NCBI GenBank assembly: GCA_964469735.1
Contig: CAYXYS010000021.1
Span: 1-11,197, forward strand
Length of the DNA: 11,197 bases
Direction of reading: 5' to 3'
From: JACOYH01 sp964469735
GTDB lineage: Bacteria; Patescibacteriota; Minisyncoccia; Minisyncoccales; MHMH01
The notes under the pieces are model-generated. The model saw only the letters and a program-made list of their open reading frames with translations. It ran no database searches and was not told the origin of the DNA. A program made the position numbers and the translations under genes. Below, piece by piece: positions 5,242 to 11,197 of this stretch; the first letter of the stretch is position 1, and every line of letters starts with the position of its first letter.

Positions 5242-6590
5242 GAGATTTAAACAGAATTTTTAATCCCCAAACTGTAGCTGTCATTGGCGCAAAGCAAGAG
5301 CCAAAAACCGTCGGTTGGGGGCTGATGAAGAATCTTCTGGCGGGAAAGAGCCGGAGGCGGATTTTTGCCATTAATCCTTTCGAGAAGGAGGTTTTTGGGA
5401 TTAAAACCCTGTCCTCGGTGAAATCCGTCAAAGAGGAGGTGGATTTGGCCGTTATAGCCGTTCCCGCCAAGATAGTACCCAAAGTGGTCAAGGAGTGCTG
5501 CCAAAAGAAAGTGGGCGGCATTATCGTTATTTCTTCGGGATTTGGGGAAAGCGGAAAGGAAGGAAAATTATTGGAAGATAAAATTAAGGAGATGGCTCAA
5601 AAAGCCGGCATTCCTCTTATCGGTCCGAACTGTTTGGGAGTTATCAGGCCGGAAATAAAACTGAACGCCACTTTCGCTCCAGCCATGCCCAAAGCAGGAG
5701 AAATTGCTTTCCTTTCCCAGTCGGGAGCTTTGGTGGATTCGGTTATAGATGAGAATCTTAAAAAGAACTACGGATTTTCCGCTCTCATTTCTTATGGCAA
5801 TGAGGCTGACGCGACCTTGGCCGATTTTCTTTGGTGGGCGGCTGAAGATTCGAAGACAAAAGTCATCGCCCTTTATTTGGAAGGAATAAAAGAAGGGAGG
5901 GAGATTATGGATGTTTTTTCCGAAGTGTCCGCCAAAAAGCCCATATTGGTGGTGAAGGCGGGAAGGACTAAGGCGGGCAAAAAAGCGGTTTCCAGCCATA
6001 CGGGATCTTTAGCCGGAGAGTACCCGGTATATCAAGCTTTGTTTAAACAGACCGGAGTGACGGAGGTTGATACTGTAAGGGAGCTTTTTTCTTCGGCAAA
6101 AGCCTTGGCTTGGCAGCCCAAGTGCGAAAACGGCATTGCTATTGTAACTAACGGGGGAAGCTGCGGGGTCTTATTGGCCGATTACTGCCAGGAGTTAGGG
6201 GTGAAGCTGGCGGAGTTGAGCGAAAAAACCCTGCAGAAGCTTAATAAGCCGGGAGTTATGCACCCTGCTTATTCGGGAAGGAATCCGCTTGACGTAGTGG
6301 GGGATGCTTTGTCCGACAAATACAAGTTTGCCATTAGGGCGCTTTTGGAGCAGCCCGATATTAAAGGACTAATAGTTGTCCAAACTCTTCAAATTATGAC
6401 TGAAACTGAAAAAAATGCTAAAATTATTATAGAAGCAAAAAGGAAATGGAAAGGCAAACCGATTATTACAGCTTTCCTTGGGGGGCCGGTTACCGCTCCC
6501 GGCGTAAAAATTCTTGAAGATAACCATATTCCCAACTGCGGGGATTTGAAAGAAGCAGCCTTGGCGATAAAATCTCTAATAAAAAAATAA
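5238..6590 (+). CDS. acdA: Acetyl-CoA synthetase (ADP-forming), alpha subunit
   Basis: This 450-aa protein is the CoA-binding and phospho-histidine subunit of ADP-forming acetyl-CoA synthetase. Domain 1 is a CoA-binding Rossmann fold beginning NPQTVAVIGAK (9-19), with VDLAVIAVPA (68-77) and GPNCLGV (129-135). Domain 2 is succinyl-CoA-ligase-like: GEIAFLSQSGAL (154-165), SYGNEADA (185-192), and the phosphorylated His in VSSHTGSLAG (H254). Domain 3 (about 296-450) starts ENGIAIVTNGGSCGVLLAD and contains MHPAYSGRNPLDVVGDA. All expected landmarks are present and the length matches split archaeal-type alpha subunits. It overlaps the beta gene by 4 nt and the pilin gene by 1 nt (TAATG), so all three should be translated from one message. 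In CPR and archaeal fermenters this enzyme makes ATP directly from acetyl-CoA, in place of phosphotransacetylase and acetate kinase. Confidence 0.94.
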   Translation: MRDLNRIFNPQTVAVIGAKQEPKTVGWGLMKNLLAGKSRRRIFAINPFEKEVFGIKTLSSVKSVKEEVDLAVIAVPAKIVPKVVKECCQKKVGGIIVISSGFGESGKEGKLLEDKIKEMAQKAGIPLIGPNCLGVIRPEIKLNATFAPAMPKAGEIAFLSQSGALVDSVIDENLKKNYGFSALISYGNEADATLADFLWWAAEDSKTKVIALYLEGIKEGREIMDVFSEVSAKKPILVVKAGRTKAGKKAVSSHTGSLAGEYPVYQALFKQTGVTEVDTVRELFSSAKALAWQPKCENGIAIVTNGGSCGVLLADYCQELGVKLAELSEKTLQKLNKPGVMHPAYSGRNPLDVVGDALSDKYKFAIRALLEQPDIKGLIVVQTLQIMTETEKNAKIIIEAKRKWKGKPIITAFLGGPVTAPGVKILEDNHIPNCGDLKEAALAIKSLIKK

Positions 6591-7027
6591 TGCTTAGAGA
6601 AAACAAAAAAGGTTTTACTTTAATAGAGCTCTTGGTGGTGGTGGCTATTATCGGCATGCTGGCCAGTATCGTTTTGGTTAACACTTGGAGTCAGCGGGAT
6701 AGGGCTCGCGATGCCAATATTAAAACTTATATATCTCAAGTAGGAGGCAAGGCCGAACTTCTTTATTTCGACAGCAACGGAAGCTACGCTAACGTCTGCG
6801 ACGAATCCGACGACACTCTTTCTAACGAGGGGGACTTGGGAAATTTAGAAAAGGCTATTATGAAAGAGAACGGCAATCAGCCGGTAAAATGCTTTGAGTC
6901 TGCCGACAAAGGGGCATTCGCTGTTTCCTCCCCCCTGCTTTTTGAAGAAGGAAAATATTGGTGTTTGGAGTCGGCGGGAGCTCCAGTGGAAATAGACGGG
7001 CCGATAACTTCCGCTTCCTGCCAATAA
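6590..7027 (+). CDS. Type IV pilin-like protein (prepilin)
   Basis: The 145-aa protein has a short basic leader (MLRENKKG) and a class III prepilin signal: cleavage is expected between G8 and F9, giving a 137-residue mature protein with the conserved Glu at +5 (E13). The hydrophobic N-terminal helix (9-30) would anchor it in the membrane and pack in the pilus core. RDRARDANIKTYISQV (36-51) continues the helix and is typical of Parcubacteria-type pilins. The globular part has four cysteines (C70, C101, C125, C144), enough for two disulfides, which may concern the CPHC oxidoreductase at 1518-2150. The C-terminal half is not recognisable beyond this. The gene overlaps the acdA stop by 1 nt and ends 7 nt before the PEP synthase gene. 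No prepilin peptidase, assembly ATPase or other pilus gene is present, so major pilin versus pseudopilin cannot be decided. Confidence 0.88.
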   Translation: MLRENKKGFTLIELLVVVAIIGMLASIVLVNTWSQRDRARDANIKTYISQVGGKAELLYFDSNGSYANVCDESDDTLSNEGDLGNLEKAIMKENGNQPVKCFESADKGAFAVSSPLLFEEGKYWCLESAGAPVEIDGPITSASCQ

Positions 7028-7034
7028 ACTATAT

Positions 7035-9398
7035 ATGAAAAAATACATCATTTGGTTTAAAGATCTTGGTTCAAAAGATGTTCCCAAAGTCGGAGGGAAA
7101 AACGCCTCTTTGGGAGAAATGCACAGAAATTTAACGGAAAAGGGGATAGCTATACCCGACGGCTTTGCTTTAACCGCTGACGCTTATTGGCATTTTATCG
7201 ATGAAGCCGGATTAAGGGAAAAAATTACAAAGATACTGGGCGGGCTGGATATTTCCAGTATTAAGAATATTCAGGAAAGAGGAGCTAAAATAAGGGGAAT
7301 AATAAAGGCCGCCGGATTTCCAAAAGATTTAGAGCAGGAAGTCAGAAAGGCTTACCGCCAGCTTTGCAGGAAATACGGAGAAAACGCCGACGTTGCCGTA
7401 CGCTCTTCGGCCACTGCCGAAGACTTGCCTACAGCCTCTTTCGCCGGTCAGCACGACACATATCTTAATATAAGAGGTGAGGATGGATTGCTTGAGGCCT
7501 GCCGGAGATGCTTTGCTTCATTATTCACCGCCCGGGCGATATCTTACAGAGAAAAGAGGGGATTTGAGCATATGAAAATAGCTCTCAGCGTGGGAGTGCA
7601 GAAAATGGTAAGATCGGACAAAGCTTCATCCGGAGTCATCTTTACTTTGGATACGGAGACCGGTTTTCGAAATGCAGTGCTTATCGACGGCTCTTATGGA
7701 GTCGGTGAAATGGTGGTTCAAGGCAAGGTAGTGCCCGACGAATTTTTTGTTTTTAAGCCTACTCTCGACAAAGGTTTCAAGCCGATAATAAGCAAGAAGC
7801 TTGGCAGTAAAAAGAATAAAATGATTTATTGCGGCAAAGACGGGCTGACGGAGATTCCGGTCCCCGAAAAAGACCGCCAAGAATTCTGTTTGTCCGATGG
7901 AGAGATTATTACTTTGGCGAAATGGGCCAAAATCATAGAAGAGCACTACAAGCTTCCAATGGATATTGAATGGGCTAAGGACGGAGAGAGCGGCGATCTT
8001 TTTATCGTTCAGGCTCGTCCGGAAACGGTTCACACTCAAAAGAAAAGCGCTGTTTTCCATGAATATTCCCTAAAAAGCAAGAATCCGAAAGTGCTTGTTG
8101 AGGGAACGTCCATAGGAGAAAAGATTGCATCCGGAAGAGCCAAGGTTATAAAAAGCGCCGAAGAAATAAGCAAATTCCGGGCAGGCGAGATTTTAGTGAC
8201 AACCATGACCGATCCCGACTGGGAGCCGATTATGAAAAAGTCGGCTGGCATAATAACCAACCTTGGAGGCCGGACGTCGCATGCGGCCATTGTATCTCGG
8301 GAGTTGGGAGTTCCTTGCATAGTCGGGGCCAGAAAAGCCACATCGGTTTTAAAAGACGGCCAAGTAATTACAATGGACTGCTCTTCAGGAGAAGTGGGAA
8401 AGGTTTATGAGGGCAAAGTTGAATGGGAAGAAAGGGAATACAGTTTAAAAAAGATTCCGAAGATAAAAACCAAAATTATGGTTAATTTGGGAAGTCCAGA
8501 GGTGGCTTTCAGAAACTCGTTTCTTCCTCACCGGGGAGTCGGGCTGGCCAGGGAGGAGTTTATCATTGCTTCGAAAATAAGAGTGCATCCCTTGGCTCTT
8601 TTGAACTACGGAAGAATGGACAAGAAGATTAAAAAGCAAATAGATGAGATTACTCTCGGCTATAAAGATAAATCCCAGTTTTTCGTCGACGAGCTGGCCA
8701 GGGGAGTGGGACAAATAGCCGCGGCCTTCTGGCCACACCCGGTGATCGTCAGATTTTCTGACTTTAAAACCAACGAATACGCTACTTTAATGGGGGGGAA
8801 AGAATTCGAGCCCGACGAAGAGAATCCCATGCTGGGATGGAGAGGGGCTTCCCGGTATTACGATACCAAATTTAAGCCGGCCTTTTTGCTGGAATGCCAG
8901 GCAATGAAAAAAGCTAGAGAGCAGTTCGGTCTGAAGAATATTTGGGCGATGGTCCCTTTCTGCCGGACGATCGAGGAAGGCAAAAAGGTTTTAAAAATAA
9001 TGGGGGAAGCGGGATTGGTAAAAGGCAGAGACGGCTTAAAAGTCATTGTTATGTGCGAGATTCCCTCAAACGTGATTATGGCCGAGGAGTTCTTGAAGAT
9101 TTTTGACGGCATGTCTATAGGTTCCAATGATTTGACTCAGCTGGCGTTAGGGCTCGACCGCGATAACGCTAAAATTTCCGGCATAGCCGACGAAAGAAAC
9201 GAAGCCGTCAAAAAAATGGTTTCATCTGTTATCAAAGCTTGCCGTAGAAAGAAAAAATACATCGGAATTTGCGGGCAAGCTCCTTCTGACTTTCCGGAAT
9301 TCGCCGAGTTTCTTGTCAGGGAGAATATAGAATCAATTTCTCTCAATCCCGACACGGTCATCAAGACCCTTTTAAGGTTAAGTAAAATGAAGAAGTAG
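7035..9398 (+). CDS. ppsA: Phosphoenolpyruvate synthase
   Basis: At 787 aa this matches PEP synthase (E. coli PpsA is 792) better than pyruvate phosphate dikinase, which is nearer 870-900. It interconverts pyruvate + ATP + water and PEP + AMP + phosphate in the cytoplasm. The N-terminal ATP-binding domain has GGKNASLGEM (from 21) and VRSSATAEDLPTASFAGQ with R123. The mobile phosphohistidine domain has GGRTSHAAI with catalytic H416. The C-terminal PEP/pyruvate barrel holds RFSDFKTNEY, the MLGWRGASRYYD block, the MCEIPSN metal site, GSNDLTQLALGLDRDN, and GICGQAPSD with catalytic C746. All three domains and both catalytic residues are intact. It follows the pilin gene by 7 nt and precedes the PfkB gene by 1 nt. 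If the organism lacks pyruvate kinase, which cannot be judged here, this enzyme could run toward pyruvate and yield ATP; otherwise it serves gluconeogenesis. Confidence 0.96.
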   Translation: MKKYIIWFKDLGSKDVPKVGGKNASLGEMHRNLTEKGIAIPDGFALTADAYWHFIDEAGLREKITKILGGLDISSIKNIQERGAKIRGIIKAAGFPKDLEQEVRKAYRQLCRKYGENADVAVRSSATAEDLPTASFAGQHDTYLNIRGEDGLLEACRRCFASLFTARAISYREKRGFEHMKIALSVGVQKMVRSDKASSGVIFTLDTETGFRNAVLIDGSYGVGEMVVQGKVVPDEFFVFKPTLDKGFKPIISKKLGSKKNKMIYCGKDGLTEIPVPEKDRQEFCLSDGEIITLAKWAKIIEEHYKLPMDIEWAKDGESGDLFIVQARPETVHTQKKSAVFHEYSLKSKNPKVLVEGTSIGEKIASGRAKVIKSAEEISKFRAGEILVTTMTDPDWEPIMKKSAGIITNLGGRTSHAAIVSRELGVPCIVGARKATSVLKDGQVITMDCSSGEVGKVYEGKVEWEEREYSLKKIPKIKTKIMVNLGSPEVAFRNSFLPHRGVGLAREEFIIASKIRVHPLALLNYGRMDKKIKKQIDEITLGYKDKSQFFVDELARGVGQIAAAFWPHPVIVRFSDFKTNEYATLMGGKEFEPDEENPMLGWRGASRYYDTKFKPAFLLECQAMKKAREQFGLKNIWAMVPFCRTIEEGKKVLKIMGEAGLVKGRDGLKVIVMCEIPSNVIMAEEFLKIFDGMSIGSNDLTQLALGLDRDNAKISGIADERNEAVKKMVSSVIKACRRKKKYIGICGQAPSDFPEFAEFLVRENIESISLNPDTVIKTLLRLSKMKK

Positions 9399-9399
9399 T

Positions 9400-10443
9400 A
9401 TGTATGATATAATCACATTCGGCTCCGCCGTAAGGGACACTTATATAAAACTGAAAGAAGAGAATAAATTTATTCTCATGGATAAGCGTTTGGTTGAGGG
9501 GAAATGCCTCAGTTTTCCGGTAGGGAGCAAAATAGAGGCCAAGGATATGTATGTTTCTTCAGGCGGGGGAGGGACCAATTCAGCCGCTACTTTTGCCAAG
9601 CAGGGATTTAAAACGGCCTATGTGGGCAAAATCGGAACCGATAAAAGGGGAGAGGCTTTAGCGGAAGAGCTGAGGGATATTAACGTAAATACTGACTTTA
9701 TCGCTAGAGACAAAAAACATCGAACAGCTTACTCCCTTATTATTTCCTTGAGCAGCGGGGAAAGAACAATTCTCGTTTACCGCGGTGCCTCCGATTTTCT
9801 TACTCGAAGAGAAATACCGTGGGATGAAATTAAAAAAGCCCGCTGGTTTTATCTGGCTCCCTTTTCGGGCAAGCTGGCCCATCTTACCAAGTTTCTGGTT
9901 GATTTTGCCCATAAAAATAAGATTAAAGTTGCCCTTAATCCCGGCTATAGCCAGTTTAATCTTCCTCGGCGCACTTTACTGGACATTTTAAAGAAAGTTG
10001 ACGTTCTCATTTTAAACGAGGAGGAAGCCTCTAAACTGACTAAAATTCCTTATCGAAAAGAGGAAGAAACTTTTCGGAAAATAGACAAGTGGGTTAGAGG
10101 CATTACTATTATAACCAAAGGTCCCAACGGAGCTACGGCGTTCAAGGGCGGAAATCTTTACTGCGCTCCGATTTTAGACAGAAAAGTGGCCGATCATACG
10201 GGGGCGGGAGACAGTTTCGGGTCAGGTTTTATTTCCCATCTTATGCGGCAGAAGGATGGGAGGGAAATTAAGGAAGAAACTATTATGGAGGCGCTTCAGC
10301 TGGCTGTTGCCAATGCCGCTTTTTGTTTGGGGAAAATGGGAGCTAAGGAGGGGCTGCTGAAAAAAGGCCAGAAATATCCAAAAGTCAAAATAGCTAAAAA
10401 AGATTGCGATGGCCGAGCTAATAATTGCCGGTATAAATGCTAA
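9400..10443 (+). CDS. PfkB/ribokinase-family carbohydrate kinase
   Basis: The 347-aa protein is a member of the PfkB family, cytoplasmic ATP-dependent sugar kinases. The sugar-binding glycine motif is SSGGGGTNSA (53-62). NPGYSQF (180-186), LNEEEA (205-210) and TKGPNGA (239-245) are typical core blocks. The second PfkB signature DHTGAGDSFGSGF (265-277) contains the anion hole and catalytic base D271. The substrate is not readable from sequence. Because the gene sits 1 nt after PEP synthase and directly before fructose-bisphosphate aldolase, a fructose-6-phosphate or fructose-1-phosphate kinase role is attractive; ribokinase, adenosine kinase or KDG kinase are alternatives. The C-terminal tail after about residue 325 is basic and ends with three cysteines in twelve residues (C336, C343, C347). 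That stretch overlaps a possible upstream start of the aldolase. No Shine-Dalgarno is present; the ATG gives the standard strand YDIITFGSAV. Confidence 0.88.
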   Translation: MYDIITFGSAVRDTYIKLKEENKFILMDKRLVEGKCLSFPVGSKIEAKDMYVSSGGGGTNSAATFAKQGFKTAYVGKIGTDKRGEALAEELRDINVNTDFIARDKKHRTAYSLIISLSSGERTILVYRGASDFLTRREIPWDEIKKARWFYLAPFSGKLAHLTKFLVDFAHKNKIKVALNPGYSQFNLPRRTLLDILKKVDVLILNEEEASKLTKIPYRKEEETFRKIDKWVRGITIITKGPNGATAFKGGNLYCAPILDRKVADHTGAGDSFGSGFISHLMRQKDGREIKEETIMEALQLAVANAAFCLGKMGAKEGLLKKGQKYPKVKIAKKDCDGRANNCRYKC

Positions 10444-10444
10444 T

Positions 10445-11197
10445 ATGAAATTTTCCCAATATTTCGAAAAAGCGCAAAAGGAGAAATGGGCCATAGGGCA
10501 GTTTAACGTTTCCGATATGAATGCCTTAAAGGGCGTTGTGGCAGCCGCCGTTAAGTTAAAAAGTCCGATTATAATAGGAACTTCCGAGGGAGAAAGCGGT
10601 TTTTTGGGATTAAAAGAAGCAGCCAATTTGGTGGATTTTTACCGCAGGGAAACGGGCCTTCCCATTCTTCTCAATCTTGACCACGGCCGCTCTTTAGAGT
10701 ATATTAAAAGAGCGATTGATGAAGGATATTCGGCGGTTCACTTCGACGGTTCGAAGTTATCGTTGGACGAAAATATTAAAATAGCCAGAAAAGTTAAGGA
10801 TTACGCCCGAAAAAGGGGAGTGCTGGTGGAGGGAGAAATGGACGCTGTTTCCGGCTCTTCCAGTCTATTAAAAAAAGCGCCGGATGCGAAAGGCGTTAAA
10901 ATGACGGATCCTCTTGGGGCCAAAAGATTCGCAGAGTTATCTGGAGTCGACAGTTTGGCCGTAAGCATAGGGACCTTCCACGGCCAGGTGCGGGGCTTTC
11001 AGCCCAAAATAGACCTAAAAAGGCTCAAAGACATTAAAAACCAGCTTAAGGGCGTTTTCTTGGTTATGCACGGAGGTTCTGGCGTATCGGAAAAAGATAT
11101 CCGGAGCGCCGTTTCTCTGGGGATAGTCAAAATTAATGTTAATACCGAGCTCAGAGTAGCTTACAGCCGGGCTCTCAAAAAGGGGCTTTCCGGTGGA
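10445..11197 (+). CDS. fba: Class II fructose-1,6-bisphosphate aldolase, 5' part
   Basis: The frame stays open to the window end, giving 251 residues of a protein that is usually about 280-310. It is predicted to cleave fructose-1,6-bisphosphate to dihydroxyacetone phosphate and glyceraldehyde-3-phosphate, zinc-dependently, in the cytoplasm. GQFNVSDM (18-25) is the N-terminal block. LNLDHGRS carries the catalytic D79 and zinc ligand H80, and VHFDGSKLSLDEN follows (98-110). VEGEMD (128-133) and TDPLGAKRFAELSGVDSLAVSIGTFHG supply zinc ligand H179. VMHGGSGV holds H209, and KINVNTELRVAYSRAL (224 onward) contains the phosphate-binding block. The catalytic set is complete. The ATG chosen gives a normal aldolase N-terminus and a 1-nt gap from the PfkB gene. 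An in-frame ATG at 10409 would add 12 residues and overlap PfkB by 35 nt. A tagatose-bisphosphate aldolase of the same family is an alternative, less likely in this context. Confidence 0.94.
   Translation, partial: MKFSQYFEKAQKEKWAIGQFNVSDMNALKGVVAAAVKLKSPIIIGTSEGESGFLGLKEAANLVDFYRRETGLPILLNLDHGRSLEYIKRAIDEGYSAVHFDGSKLSLDENIKIARKVKDYARKRGVLVEGEMDAVSGSSSLLKKAPDAKGVKMTDPLGAKRFAELSGVDSLAVSIGTFHGQVRGFQPKIDLKRLKDIKNQLKGVFLVMHGGSGVSEKDIRSAVSLGIVKINVNTELRVAYSRALKKGLSGG

Noticed and set aside
5236..5244. Alternative genetic code with TGA read as glycine
   Set aside because: The only in-frame TGA ends the beta subunit exactly at an ATGA junction with the alpha subunit, and no conserved Gly elsewhere uses TGA.
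8792..8798. Run of seven G in ppsA as a phase-variation tract
   Set aside because: It encodes part of a conserved MGGKEF stretch, the tract is short, and a metabolic enzyme is an unlikely phase-variable target; the frame is intact.
10222..10626. Reverse-strand open frame of 134 codons across the PfkB-aldolase junction
   Set aside because: It lies opposite the conserved DHTGAGDSF region and the aldolase N-terminus. Its hydrophobic composition is what antisense reading of such codons gives, and there is no promoter or start signal.
1..11197. Archaeal (DPANN) origin, suggested by ADP-forming acetyl-CoA synthetase and leaderless starts
   Set aside because: Bacterial -35/-10 boxes, the class I GAPDH with SNASCTTNA, the class II aldolase and the Parcubacteria-like pilin favour a CPR bacterium. 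It is not excluded with certainty.

Overview
The window is a densely packed, single-strand (+) stretch of central carbon metabolism. It most likely comes from a Candidate Phyla Radiation bacterium, probably of the Parcubacteria group. The lineage call is inference. It rests on a bacterial-type class I GAPDH and class II aldolase, ADP-forming acetyl-CoA synthetase instead of the Pta/AckA route, a type IV pilin whose start (FTLIELLVVVAIIG..., RDRARDANIKTYISQV) closely matches pilins I recall from Parcubacteria, tiny intergenic gaps, and no Shine-Dalgarno sequence before any start. Stops are TAA, TAG and one TGA, with no in-frame TGA, so the standard bacterial code fits and the TGA=Gly code of SR1/Gracilibacteria does not.

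Layout, left half (1-4441): the 3' part of enolase; a divergent 2,3-bisphosphoglycerate-dependent phosphoglycerate mutase; a membrane-anchored CPHC thioredoxin-like protein; a ROK-family sugar kinase (glucokinase-like); a small CPYC glutaredoxin; and GAPDH. Gaps are 17-86 nt and three of them hold GC-rich triloop hairpins. A good sigma70-type promoter sits directly against the thioredoxin-like gene and predicts a leaderless mRNA. GAPDH is followed by a strong hairpin terminator.

Layout, right half (4588-11197): after a 146-nt gap with the terminator, competing inverted repeats and a TATAAT box comes a tight run of six genes. These are the beta and alpha subunits of ADP-forming acetyl-CoA synthetase, a type IV (pseudo)pilin, phosphoenolpyruvate synthase, a PfkB-family kinase and class II fructose-bisphosphate aldolase (cut by the window end). 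Junctions are ATGA, TAATG, 7 nt, 1 nt and 1 nt, so this looks like one operon.

Together the genes cover glucose phosphorylation (ROK), a candidate fructose-phosphate kinase step (PfkB), aldol cleavage, triose oxidation, 3PG to 2PG to PEP, PEP/pyruvate interconversion, and acetyl-CoA to acetate with ATP formation. Phosphoglucose isomerase, triose-phosphate isomerase, phosphoglycerate kinase and the pyruvate-to-acetyl-CoA enzyme are not in the window. The two redox proteins and the pilin are not glycolytic and are the odd members. I see no tRNA, rRNA, CRISPR array, insertion sequence or phage gene. I find no clearly undescribed system; the most interesting points are the altered phosphoglycerate mutase active site, the SD-less/leaderless gene starts, and the pilin embedded in an energy-metabolism operon.
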